Positions 30,798 through 39,517 of a DNA stretch of 64,000 bases are shown here, one piece after another (position 1 is the first letter of the stretch; each line of letters starts with the position of its first letter). The DNA is taken from NCBI GenBank assembly GCA_947502405.1, contig CANMZT010000003.1:186001-250000 (forward strand), given 5' to 3'. This DNA comes from an uncultured Algibacter sp. (lineage in GTDB: Bacteria; Bacteroidota; Bacteroidia; Flavobacteriales; Flavobacteriaceae). A program made the position numbers and the translations under genes. Under the pieces are notes generated by a model that was given only the letters and a program-made list of their open reading frames with translations, ran no database searches and was not told where the DNA came from.

Positions 30798-32185
30798 GCC
30801 TTTTGTTTCAATTCCTCCAACCGCTCCCTTTTATCATCCCGATACAATAAATTCATCGTTTCAAACGGAATAATCTTATTGTCTTTATCCACAATATGCA
30901 CACACGATTTTTTTATGGCGCGCACATCAAAGTTATAAGCATCAATAAATTGCATGATAATAATACGAAATAAATTGTCGTATCCCAGATTTGGCGCATC
31001 AATATTTGGCAAACAACACATAATACTTTTTAGGTTTTCCTCAGCAACTTCCACCGAATTTCCTGTGCTAAACAGCTCAATCATTTTACCGTGTAGTTGC
31101 TCATCCTGCTCGTAAATAATGGTGTTTTTGCTGTTGTCTAGTAAATCATTCGGGTTGATATATCGTGTTAACGGAAATACCTCGCCATCCAATTTTAAGG
31201 CATAACCCATCACCAAAGCATCAGGATTACAAGGTACGGGCAATAAATCGTCCCCCGTAAAAATATCGGTTTGCTCCATAATTTTTCGGCGCACTTCAGT
31301 TAGTGTCATCCTATCCGTTTCAGGATTAAAATTCTCTAAACGGCCAGCAATTTGTGTCGGCTGAAACGTCACACCCCGAACACACTTTTGTTGCAATGCG
31401 TAGTCAATAATTTTTCCAATCTCATGGTCGTTCAACCCTTTTTGAAGCGTTACCACCAAGGTGGTAGATAAGTTCAAGGCATTCAAATTCTCCAAGGCCT
31501 GTACTCGAATATCCCATAAATCTGCACCGCGCAATTCATGCAATACGTTATTCTCAAAAGAATCAAACTGTAAATAAATTTCAAAATCGGGTGTGTAGGT
31601 TTTTAAACGCTTAGCAAATTCAAAATCCTTGGCAATTTTAATGCCATTGGTATTCAACATCAAATGCCTAATCGGTAAGGATTTCGCATAATCCATAATT
31701 TCCCAAAACTGTGGATGAATCGTTGGTTCTCCACCCGAAATTTGCACCACATCAGGTTCCTTTTCGTTCCGCACAATAGTATCTAGCATTGCTTTAACCT
31801 CATCAAAAGTGCGATGCCTCCCGTATGTTGGCGACGATCCTGCATAACACGTCGGGCACGTTAAATTACAGCGGTCTGTCACCTCCACAACCGTAAGGCA
31901 AGAGTGCTGCTCATGGTCAGGGCACAACCCACAATCATAGGGGCAACCATAGTGCGTTTGTGTGTTAAATTTATATGACGTTTCGCTCGGTTTATTGTAG
32001 TTTCTAATGTTTTTGTAGTACTCAATATCATCTGCAATCAATACTTTAGAATTTCCATGCTCATTACACCGTTTTAGCATGTAAACATTACCATTTTCAA
32101 ATACAATTTTTGCGTCTACACGCCGTAAGCATTCGGGACAGAGGCTTAAGGTAAAATCGTAATAGGTGTATTTTCTCGTTGGCAT
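30794..32185 (-). CDS. Radical SAM protein, COG1964/MJ0619-Tes-like
   Basis: CNLTCPTC cluster motif; N-terminal Cys motif HYGCPYDCGLCPDHEQHSC. Confidence 0.85.
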   Translation of the reverse strand: MPTRKYTYYDFTLSLCPECLRRVDAKIVFENGNVYMLKRCNEHGNSKVLIADDIEYYKNIRNYNKPSETSYKFNTQTHYGCPYDCGLCPDHEQHSCLTVVEVTDRCNLTCPTCYAGSSPTYGRHRTFDEVKAMLDTIVRNEKEPDVVQISGGEPTIHPQFWEIMDYAKSLPIRHLMLNTNGIKIAKDFEFAKRLKTYTPDFEIYLQFDSFENNVLHELRGADLWDIRVQALENLNALNLSTTLVVTLQKGLNDHEIGKIIDYALQQKCVRGVTFQPTQIAGRLENFNPETDRMTLTEVRRKIMEQTDIFTGDDLLPVPCNPDALVMGYALKLDGEVFPLTRYINPNDLLDNSKNTIIYEQDEQLHGKMIELFSTGNSVEVAEENLKSIMCCLPNIDAPNLGYDNLFRIIIMQFIDAYNFDVRAIKKSCVHIVDKDNKIIPFETMNLLYRDDKRERLEELKQKA

Positions 32186-32201
32186 AGTTTAATTTTTATT
32201 T

Positions 32202-32320
32202 GGGCGTTCCCCAAAAGGGGTCGGGCTTTCCGTTCCAAGTCCTCGCTTCTGCGCTAAGGCGCAAAAGCTGTGGGCTTTCCACTACAATCCCTAACGCGGG
32301 TGTGTTTGCTAAGGTAGGGG
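32202..32320 (+). repeat. Dispersed intergenic repeat, copy 2
   Basis: GGGCGTTCCCCAAAAGGGGTCGGGCTTTCCGTT...CTACAATCCCTAACGCGGGTGTGTTTGCTAAG. Confidence 0.7.
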
Positions 32321-32390
32321 TTTATCCTTTTCGGTGTGCTTTTTTGGAGAGTTTCGTTTAACAATTGTTATGTAGAATTTCGAAATTATA

Positions 32391-32471
32391 CTTTAAAGTT
32401 GAATTATTGTTAATAAAATGTTTAAAAACAACCTTTAAAGTTGATTTTTTAATAATATTGTCTATATTTGC
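32391..32471 (+). promoter_or_regulatory. Toxin-antitoxin promoter/operator candidate
   Basis: Two copies of CTTTAAAGTTGA (32391-32402, 32433-32444) spaced 42 bp, then TATATTTGC fitting the Bacteroidota -7 box (TAnnTTTG). Confidence 0.55.
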
Positions 32472-32492
32472 AAAGAAATCAACGCATTAATT

Positions 32493-32843
32493 ATGGTAGA
32501 CAGATCAGTTGTAAAATCTTTTTTACAAGAACTGAAACAAATAATTAAAGTATGGGGTATCATCTTCTCCAATCGCCCCAAGAATAGCATTCAGAATCTT
32601 GCAGATTTAAGTATTACAGCTAAAATGCGTGAAGAAATAATTTTCAATTTAGAGTTTGAAGATTATAGTGAAGGTCCTTTAGAGGAAACTCAACAAGGAG
32701 GAACAGAAATGTGGGTTTTTGGTAAAATAATCAAAGGTCAACAAGTATACATTAAGTTAACTATTTCTAGAATTTCTGGTGGCGCAATTTGCATTTCTTT
32801 TCACAAGGCTGAATTCCCAATGAAATTCCCTTTTAAGGATTAA
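32493..32843 (+). CDS. Putative toxin of a type II toxin-antitoxin pair (MqsR-like by position and size)
   Basis: 116-aa ORF immediately upstream of an MqsA/Panacea-like antitoxin. Confidence 0.6.
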   Translation: MVDRSVVKSFLQELKQIIKVWGIIFSNRPKNSIQNLADLSITAKMREEIIFNLEFEDYSEGPLEETQQGGTEMWVFGKIIKGQQVYIKLTISRISGGAICISFHKAEFPMKFPFKD

Positions 32844-32864
32844 AAACTAATAAAATTAAAGATT

Positions 32865-33872
32865 ATGAAAAGTCCATTCACAGGTAAGGAAATGACCTTA
32901 CAAATTGAAAAAAGTATTTTGGTTTTTCGAAAGGAAGAATTTGAGTATCATCATAAAAGTTATTATTGTGAAGATAGTGGGGAATCATTTACAACAACCG
33001 AGTTAGATGAATTCAATTTGAATCAAGTATATAATCAATATAGAGATAAACATAATATCCCGTTTCCTGATGAAATAATTAAGCTAAGGGATACTTATGG
33101 CTTATCGGCTGGAATGATGTCCAGAATATTAGGTTTTGGTATTAATAGTTATAGAAATTATGAAAAAGGAGAAGTTCCAAGTTTGGCAAATGCTAACTTA
33201 ATTAAGACCATTTCAAATAGTATACAGAATTTTAAATTGTTGGTTGACTTGAACAACGATTTGAGCGGTAATGAAAAGGAAAAAATTCTTAAAAAGATTA
33301 AAATTGTTATCGATAATTACAGGGAAAATAAAGATGATAATAAATATGTAGGTATCTTATTTGAAGATAGATTGCCTGATAATTTTTCTGGATATAGAAA
33401 GCCAAACATGGAAAAAATGTCGCATATGATTATGTTTTTTGCGCAAAAATTAAATCCTACTGAAACTACCATGAATAAGTTATTGTTTTACTCTGATTTT
33501 TACAATTACAAAAAAACAGCTTACTCAATAAGTGGAGCAAATTATAGGGCTCATAATTATGGACCTGTCCCTTTTAGATATAGTGGGATTTTTGACTATG
33601 CGGCTACAAAAGGATACATTTTCATGAATGTTGAAGATTACGGTAATGGGTATTGGGGCAAATGTTTTTATAAATCGAAAACGAAGGATTTTAATTCAGA
33701 ACTATTTACTGTAAATGAACTAGAATCCTTAAACCTTGTTTCAGAAAAATTCAAGGGTTTTAATGCAACACAAATTATGGAGATAAGTCACGAAGAGAAA
33801 GCATGGATTGAGAATGAAAAAAATAAATCTTTAATAGACTACAACTATTCCTTTGAATTACTTCATGTTTAA
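32865..33872 (+). CDS. Antitoxin with MqsA/YgiT-like HTH and C-terminal Panacea (SocA-like, DUF4065) domain
   Basis: IKLRDTYGLSAGMMSRILGFGINSYRNYEKGEVPS (HTH) plus KMSHMIMFFAQKLN...LLFYSDFYNYKKT...ANYRAHNYGPVP (Panacea signature). Confidence 0.85.
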   Translation: MKSPFTGKEMTLQIEKSILVFRKEEFEYHHKSYYCEDSGESFTTTELDEFNLNQVYNQYRDKHNIPFPDEIIKLRDTYGLSAGMMSRILGFGINSYRNYEKGEVPSLANANLIKTISNSIQNFKLLVDLNNDLSGNEKEKILKKIKIVIDNYRENKDDNKYVGILFEDRLPDNFSGYRKPNMEKMSHMIMFFAQKLNPTETTMNKLLFYSDFYNYKKTAYSISGANYRAHNYGPVPFRYSGIFDYAATKGYIFMNVEDYGNGYWGKCFYKSKTKDFNSELFTVNELESLNLVSEKFKGFNATQIMEISHEEKAWIENEKNKSLIDYNYSFELLHV

Positions 33873-33912
33873 TTTTTTCATTGTATTTAGATTTTTATAT
33901 TGAACCAGAATT

Positions 33913-34668
33913 TCATTCCGTTACCCGTTCCTCCCCCGCGGGGAGGTTAGGAGGGGCTTTTAAATAATACAACCAACAACCAACACATAAAACTTGAATC
34001 GTACTCAACCCCAACACATAAAATACATTTGGTTTTAAAAATTCAATACAAAAGCGAAACCCAAAGTACAAAATCATAAACCATTTAAAGAGGTCGCCAT
34101 TTTTTAAGTTGGGGCTATTTTGAAGTCGTTTCAACCCAAAAAATAATAAAATTAAAAATACCAATTCGTATAGCGAGGTTGGGTGCCGCAATATGCCATC
34201 ACCTAAATCCATTCCAGTAAAAAATGCGGTTTCTTTACCATAGGTAAATTCATTAATGCCCGATAAAAAACAACCAACACGCCCAATAAAAATGCCCAAA
34301 ATAATAGGAAACACAAATAAATCGCCTGATGATTGTGTTTCGCTAATATATTTTTTAGCCAACTCAACACCTAAAAGTCCACCAAATAAACCACCCATAA
34401 TGGTTTTCGTATTCAACAACTGAATGACGTTTTGTTGTGACCACTCAAATACAGGATTTTCTAAAACACCAACAACGCGAGAACCAATTAAAGCACCCAA
34501 AGCAGCGCCAAGAATAATAGACAAGCGATTGTTTGAAGAAATAGCATCGTTAGATTTTCGTCTTAAAATCACATAATACCTAAACGCTAAAAAGAACGCT
34601 AAATACTCTAAAACCAAGTGAATGTTTATGTTATAACCGAATAATTGTGGTTCAAAAGGGATTTGCAA
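33913..34668 (-). CDS. Prolipoprotein diacylglyceryl transferase-like
   Basis: GRVGCFLSGINEFTYGKET...RHPTSLYELVFL. Confidence 0.85.
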   Translation of the reverse strand: MQIPFEPQLFGYNINIHLVLEYLAFFLAFRYYVILRRKSNDAISSNNRLSIILGAALGALIGSRVVGVLENPVFEWSQQNVIQLLNTKTIMGGLFGGLLGVELAKKYISETQSSGDLFVFPIILGIFIGRVGCFLSGINEFTYGKETAFFTGMDLGDGILRHPTSLYELVFLILLFFGLKRLQNSPNLKNGDLFKWFMILYFGFRFCIEFLKPNVFYVLGLSTIQVLCVGCWLYYLKAPPNLPAGEERVTE

Positions 34669-34726
34669 GGGTTGAATTTTTTATAAATATAGAGAAAAGC
34701 AGTAGTTTTGCTGAAAAATTAAACTT

Positions 34727-35719
34727 TTGGTAAAAATAGACAACATAGAACTTGGTGAATTCCCATTGCTTTTAGCACCAATGGAAGATGTGAGTGATCC
34801 GCCATTTCGTGCCTTGTGCAAAGAGCAAGGTGCCGATGTGGTGTACACCGAGTTTGTGTCTAGTGAAGGCTTGATTAGAAACGCAGCCAAAAGCGTGATG
34901 AAGTTGGATATTTACGAAAAAGAGCGTCCTGTTGGCATTCAAATTTTTGGGGCTAATCTGGATAGTATGCTGCAAACCATTGATATTGTTGAGCGTTCCA
35001 AACCAGATATTATCGATATTAATTTTGGGTGCCCCGTAAAAAAAGTAGTGAGCAAAGGTGCAGGCGCAGGTATTTTAAAAGATGTGTGTTTGATGGAAAA
35101 ACTCACTGCTGAAATGGTTAAGCGCACCAATATTCCAGTAACTGTAAAAACACGTTTAGGTTGGGACCATGATTCTATAAAAATAGTTGAGGTTGCCGAA
35201 CGCTTACAAGATGTCGGTATAAAATCTATTGCTATTCACGGGCGTACACGCGCACAGATGTACAAGGGTAGTGCCGATTGGAAACCCATTGCAGCCGTAA
35301 AAAACAACCCCAGAATGCACATTCCTATATTTGGAAATGGCGATGTGGATACACCAGAAAAAGCAGCCGAAATGCGAGACAGTTATGGACTGGATGGCGC
35401 CATGATTGGTCGTGCAAGTATTGGTAATCCTTGGTTTTTTAAGCAAGTCAAGCACTTTTTTAAAACAGGCGAACATTTAGCACCCATTTCTTTAGAAGAA
35501 CGTGTGGAAGCAGCACGCCGTCATTTACAAATGTCCATAGATTGGAAAGGAGAGGTTTTAGGAGTTTTTGAAACCCGTCGTCACTACACCAACTACTTTA
35601 AAGGGATTCCACATTTTAAAGAATACCGTATGAAAATGGTAACTTCAGACCACTCTGAAGATGTTTTTGCAGCCTTTGATGAGGTGTTAGATAAGTTTGC
35701 AGGTTATCAGTTTACATAG
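34727..35719 (+). CDS. dusB: tRNA-dihydrouridine synthase
   Basis: LLAPMEDVSDPPFRALC..DINFGCPVKKV..GAGAGIL; TTG start. Confidence 0.92.
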   Translation: MVKIDNIELGEFPLLLAPMEDVSDPPFRALCKEQGADVVYTEFVSSEGLIRNAAKSVMKLDIYEKERPVGIQIFGANLDSMLQTIDIVERSKPDIIDINFGCPVKKVVSKGAGAGILKDVCLMEKLTAEMVKRTNIPVTVKTRLGWDHDSIKIVEVAERLQDVGIKSIAIHGRTRAQMYKGSADWKPIAAVKNNPRMHIPIFGNGDVDTPEKAAEMRDSYGLDGAMIGRASIGNPWFFKQVKHFFKTGEHLAPISLEERVEAARRHLQMSIDWKGEVLGVFETRRHYTNYFKGIPHFKEYRMKMVTSDHSEDVFAAFDEVLDKFAGYQFT

Positions 35720-35785
35720 TAGGTGTTTCTTTTAAGTCTTATCATTTTTATACCTTAGCTAGCATCTATTTAAAAATTAATTGCT

Positions 35786-36913
35786 ATGCTTAAATTCACC
35801 CTTTTGCTATTCGGATTTTTATTATCATTTACTACCATTACCGCTCAAGAACCTTATCAGTTCACCGAAGTTATAGATTTAGAAGCTACACCCGTAATCA
35901 GTCAAGGGCGCACGGGAACATGTTGGAGCTTTTCAAGCACATCCTTTTTAGAATCTGAAATTATTAGGCTTACCGGAAAACAAATGGATTTATCCGAAAT
36001 GTATACAGTACGCAATACTTATCCTAAAAAGGCAGATAATTTTGTAATGCGACAAGGTAAAGCACAGTTTAGCGAGGGTGGTTTAGCGCATGATGTCATG
36101 AATTCTGTGGCGGAATATGGCTTGGTACCTAATACAGCTTTTAGTGGTTTGTTTCAAGGTGAGACTAGTCATAATCATGCAGAATTAGTGGCTGTTTTAA
36201 AAAGTATGGTAGAAACGTATGTAGGTAATCCCGGAAAGAAATTAAGCAAGAAATGGAAGCCTGCCATTGATGCGGTACTATCAACTTATATAGGAGAAAA
36301 CCCTGAGACTTTTGTGTACGAAGGCAAAACCTATACACCACAATCGTTTTTGGAACTAACTAAAATTAATCCCTCGGATTATGCAAACATCACCTCATTT
36401 GCGCATGCGCCATTTTATGAAAAATTTATTTTAAATATTCCTGATAATTGGAGCAATGGTAGTTTTTACAATGTGCCGTTAGATGCCATGATGCAAACTA
36501 TTGATAATGCTTTGGAAAACGGATTTACTGTAGAGTTAGATTGCGATGTGAGCGAACGTACATTTTCCTCAAAAAGTGGTGTTGCCATAATTCCCGAGTC
36601 TGCTGAAAACAATAAAAAGGCTTTGGAAGCTATTTATCCTGAAAAGCAAATTACGCAAGAGTATAGACAGGACGAATTTGAAAACTTTACAACAACTGAC
36701 GACCATTTAATGCACATCACAGGCATTTTAAAAGACCAAAACGGCACCAAATATTACAAGGTAAAAAACAGTTGGGGTACAGATGCCCACAGAAATGCAA
36801 ATGGTGGTTACGTGTATTTTAGCGAAAGCTATATGCGTTTAAAAGCTATTAGTATTACGGTGCATAAGGATGCGATACCTAAAACAATTGCTGGAAAGCT
36901 AGATATTGATTAG
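35786..36913 (+). CDS. C1 family (papain/bleomycin-hydrolase-like) peptidase
   Basis: SQGRTGTCWSFSSTSFLESE; DDHLMHITGI; YKVKNSWG. Confidence 0.92.
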   Translation: MLKFTLLLFGFLLSFTTITAQEPYQFTEVIDLEATPVISQGRTGTCWSFSSTSFLESEIIRLTGKQMDLSEMYTVRNTYPKKADNFVMRQGKAQFSEGGLAHDVMNSVAEYGLVPNTAFSGLFQGETSHNHAELVAVLKSMVETYVGNPGKKLSKKWKPAIDAVLSTYIGENPETFVYEGKTYTPQSFLELTKINPSDYANITSFAHAPFYEKFILNIPDNWSNGSFYNVPLDAMMQTIDNALENGFTVELDCDVSERTFSSKSGVAIIPESAENNKKALEAIYPEKQITQEYRQDEFENFTTTDDHLMHITGILKDQNGTKYYKVKNSWGTDAHRNANGGYVYFSESYMRLKAISITVHKDAIPKTIAGKLDID

Positions 36914-36920
36914 GAAATTA

Positions 36921-37028
36921 CTTTAGCAAACACACCTCGCGAGAAGGATTGCAGCGGCATCCTTTTTGCTTTTTCTGCAAAAAGATATAGCGGAAAGCCT
37001 GTTTGCCATTTTTTATGGCAACTCGCCC
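36921..37028 (-). repeat. Dispersed intergenic repeat, copy 3 (reverse orientation)
   Basis: Reverse complement reads GGGCGAGTTGCC..GGCTTTCCGCTATATCTTTTTG..AAAAGGATGCCGCTGCAATCC..GTGTGTTTGCTAAAG. Confidence 0.7.
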
Positions 37029-37035
37029 AAAACCT

Positions 37036-38241
37036 TTATAATTGTTGTACTAAAGTTTTTGTGATTCGAACGGATGCAATTTTTGATGCTATAATGCCTA
37101 ATACCGAAATGGTTAGGAATACGATAAGCAAATTTTCGACTTTTATGGTTACTGGATAAGCTAAGGTTGGGGTTATCATGACCAGACTGAATGCTTTTTG
37201 AAGTGCTGTGATGATAAGGGCAAGAACCAAACCTAGGAGACCGCCAACAACGCTCATTAAGCTACCTTGGAAAAAGAAAATTTTACGAATATCTTTTACA
37301 GTGGCGCCAATATTGAAAAGGGTATTTAAGCTTTGTTTTTTATCGAGAATCATCATAATTAATGATCCGATAACATTAAAAAATGCGATGATTAATACTA
37401 GTGTGAAAATAAGGTAAACAGCTAGGTTTTCGGTGTTTAGCATTTTGTAAAGCGCATCGTTTAATTGTGCTCTGTTTTTTAGGGTGACTTTATCACCCAA
37501 AATAGCTTTTATGTTGGTTTTTACTTGGTTTTCGTTTGCACCGTTTTTAAGCTTAAATTCTATAGATGAAATTTGATTGGGTTTGTAATTAAGAAGGTTT
37601 TTAGCCAAATCTATAGGTGCAAAAACGTAGGTGTCGTTTAAAGTTTCGTTAATATAAAAGACACCAACGTTGATGGCTTTTATACTATTAAATGCGTTTT
37701 TTGTAGATGTTATTTGCCCTTTTCCAGGTTTAGGCACATAAATAGTTATGGGCTTTGTAAAGTTTAAAATACCAAGTGACAAGCTATTTGAAATACCCCA
37801 GCCTACAACAAGTTGATTTGATTTTTGCTCAAACCAACTGCCATGATCTAGTGTTGAATCTATAGCAACAACGTTTTGAAAATGTTCGTCAACACCCTTT
37901 ATTACTGCTAATGTGTTTTTATCATCGGAGGCTAAAAAAACACGCTCTTCTACAATTTTGGAGAAGTTAGCAATACCGTTTAAGTTTTCAAGTTTAGAGA
38001 TTTCTTCTTGAGTTAAGAAAAAGGATTTTCCTAGTGCAGCTTCTGCTTTTAGATCGGGATCAACCTGACTTGTAAATTGCAGTGTGAAATCTTTTAGTCC
38101 AGCAAAACCAGATAACACAACAAATAAAGATGCAGAACCTAAAATAACACCTATTAAAGCAATGTAGGTTATAAAATTAATAGCATTGTTAGTGCTTTTT
38201 GAACGTAAATACCGCTTTGCTATGTATAAGGAAACATTCAT
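37036..38241 (-). CDS. ABC transporter permease (LolC/FtsX-like)
   Basis: 401 aa; IAKRYLRSKSTNNAINFITYIALIGVILGSASLFVVLSGFAGL. Confidence 0.88.
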   Translation of the reverse strand: MNVSLYIAKRYLRSKSTNNAINFITYIALIGVILGSASLFVVLSGFAGLKDFTLQFTSQVDPDLKAEAALGKSFFLTQEEISKLENLNGIANFSKIVEERVFLASDDKNTLAVIKGVDEHFQNVVAIDSTLDHGSWFEQKSNQLVVGWGISNSLSLGILNFTKPITIYVPKPGKGQITSTKNAFNSIKAINVGVFYINETLNDTYVFAPIDLAKNLLNYKPNQISSIEFKLKNGANENQVKTNIKAILGDKVTLKNRAQLNDALYKMLNTENLAVYLIFTLVLIIAFFNVIGSLIMMILDKKQSLNTLFNIGATVKDIRKIFFFQGSLMSVVGGLLGLVLALIITALQKAFSLVMITPTLAYPVTIKVENLLIVFLTISVLGIIASKIASVRITKTLVQQL

Positions 38242-38334
38242 AATCTATAATATTATAAAAATATAATGACAAAATGAATGTTCAAGCAGACCATTGAAAA
38301 AACAATAAAAATTACCTGGTTAAAACGCAATAGG

Positions 38335-38730
38335 CTAAGACTTTTTTCTTTTATCTAGAATATCAGGATTTTTAATAGGGTTTTCGTCTCCTTTTAAAGA
38401 TTTTTCTATTTGGTCAATATACTCCAAGGAGTCATCAATAAAAAACTCTAAATTCGGCATACGCCTCAATTGATTTTTAGTACGTTGTGCTAATTCATGA
38501 CGGATTAAGGGTGTATTAGATTTAATACCTTCTAGTAATTCGGCACCTTTATCATTTGGAAAAATGCTTAGATATACTTTTGCTACACCTAAATCTACGG
38601 TAACTTTTACTTTAGTAACCGAGATTAAAATACCGCGCATACCACCTTGTGTTGCGGCGCCTTGTAAAACATCAACTAAATCGTGTTGTAAAACCGAAGC
38701 TATTTTTTTCTGTCTTTGACTCTCTTCCAT
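38335..38730 (-). CDS. rbfA: Ribosome-binding factor A
   Basis: 131 aa; MEESQRQKKIASVLQHDLVDVLQ...SVTKVKVTVDLGVAKVYLSIFP. Confidence 0.93.
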   Translation of the reverse strand: MEESQRQKKIASVLQHDLVDVLQGAATQGGMRGILISVTKVKVTVDLGVAKVYLSIFPNDKGAELLEGIKSNTPLIRHELAQRTKNQLRRMPNLEFFIDDSLEYIDQIEKSLKGDENPIKNPDILDKRKKS

Positions 38731-38833
38731 ATTATATAGCTTTAATTCTTGCTACGCTGCAAAAATAACGGATATTTAAAGATTATGTTACTTTTATAAG
38801 TGATTTTCATATCTTGAAGGTAAAATTAGCTTT

Positions 38834-39238
38834 ATGAACAAAATAGAACACATAGGAATTGCGGTAAAAAGTCTAAAAAATTCTAATGAATTGTTTTCTA
38901 AGCTTTTTGGAATGCGACATTATAAAGTTGAAACTGTTGAAAGCGAGGGTGTAAACACATCGTTTTTTCAAGTTGGTGAAAATAAAATAGAGTTGTTAGA
39001 AGGTACAAAAGACGATAGCCCAATTACAAAGTTTATTGAGAAAAAGGGGGAAGGGATTCATCATATTGCTTTTGATGTTGATGATATTGAATTTGAGATT
39101 GAGCGTCTTAAAAATGAAGGATTCAAGGTATTAAATGAAACTCCAAAGAAGGGTGCAGATAATAAGTTGATAGCTTTTTTACATCCAAAATCGACAAATG
39201 GTGTTTTAATTGAGTTATGCCAAGAGATTAGGGAATAA
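38834..39238 (+). CDS. mce: Methylmalonyl-CoA epimerase
   Basis: 134 aa; IEHIGIAVKSLKNSNELFSKLFG...GEGIHHIAFDVDDIE..HPKSTNGVLIELCQ. Confidence 0.93.
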   Translation: MNKIEHIGIAVKSLKNSNELFSKLFGMRHYKVETVESEGVNTSFFQVGENKIELLEGTKDDSPITKFIEKKGEGIHHIAFDVDDIEFEIERLKNEGFKVLNETPKKGADNKLIAFLHPKSTNGVLIELCQEIRE

Positions 39239-39313
39239 ATTTCTTGTAGAGTTTTAAGAAATATAGTAATATTGCACACTCTTATTTTTAAGAGCATTAC
39301 ATTTTATGTAATA

Positions 39314-39387
39314 GGGCCTATAACTCAGTTGGTTAGAGTATCTGACTCATAATCAGAAAGTCCCTAGTTCGAGCCTAGGTGGGCCCA
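39314..39387 (+). tRNA. tRNA with CAT anticodon (elongator Met or Ile2)
   Basis: 74-nt cloverleaf; acceptor GGGCCTA/TGGGCCC (one G-T wobble), anticodon loop CTCATAA, T arm CCTAGTTCGAGCCTAGG. Confidence 0.92.
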
Positions 39388-39393
39388 CAACAC

Positions 39394-39419
39394 AAACCCC
39401 GTTAATAATAACGGGGTTT
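39394..39419 (+). terminator. Intrinsic terminator after the tRNA
   Basis: AAACCCCGTTAATAATAACGGGGTTTC followed by T-rich sequence. Confidence 0.75.
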
Positions 39420-39465
39420 CTTTGTTTTTGTGTGTAACCTTATTGTAAAAATAATTTTGTTTTTA

Positions 39466-39494
39466 GTGCTAAAAAGTGCTAAAATTGTGCTAAA
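39466..39494 (+). repeat. Three direct repeats GTGCTAAA upstream of the integrase
   Basis: GTGCTAAA at 39466, 39476 and 39487; followed by ATGTATGTAAAATGTATGT. Confidence 0.6.
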
Positions 39495-39517
39495 TATGTA
39501 TGTAAAATGTATGTCAT

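Noticed and set aside
34681-35476. Minus-strand ORFs opposite dusB
   Set aside because: Antisense shadows of a clear dihydrouridine synthase gene.
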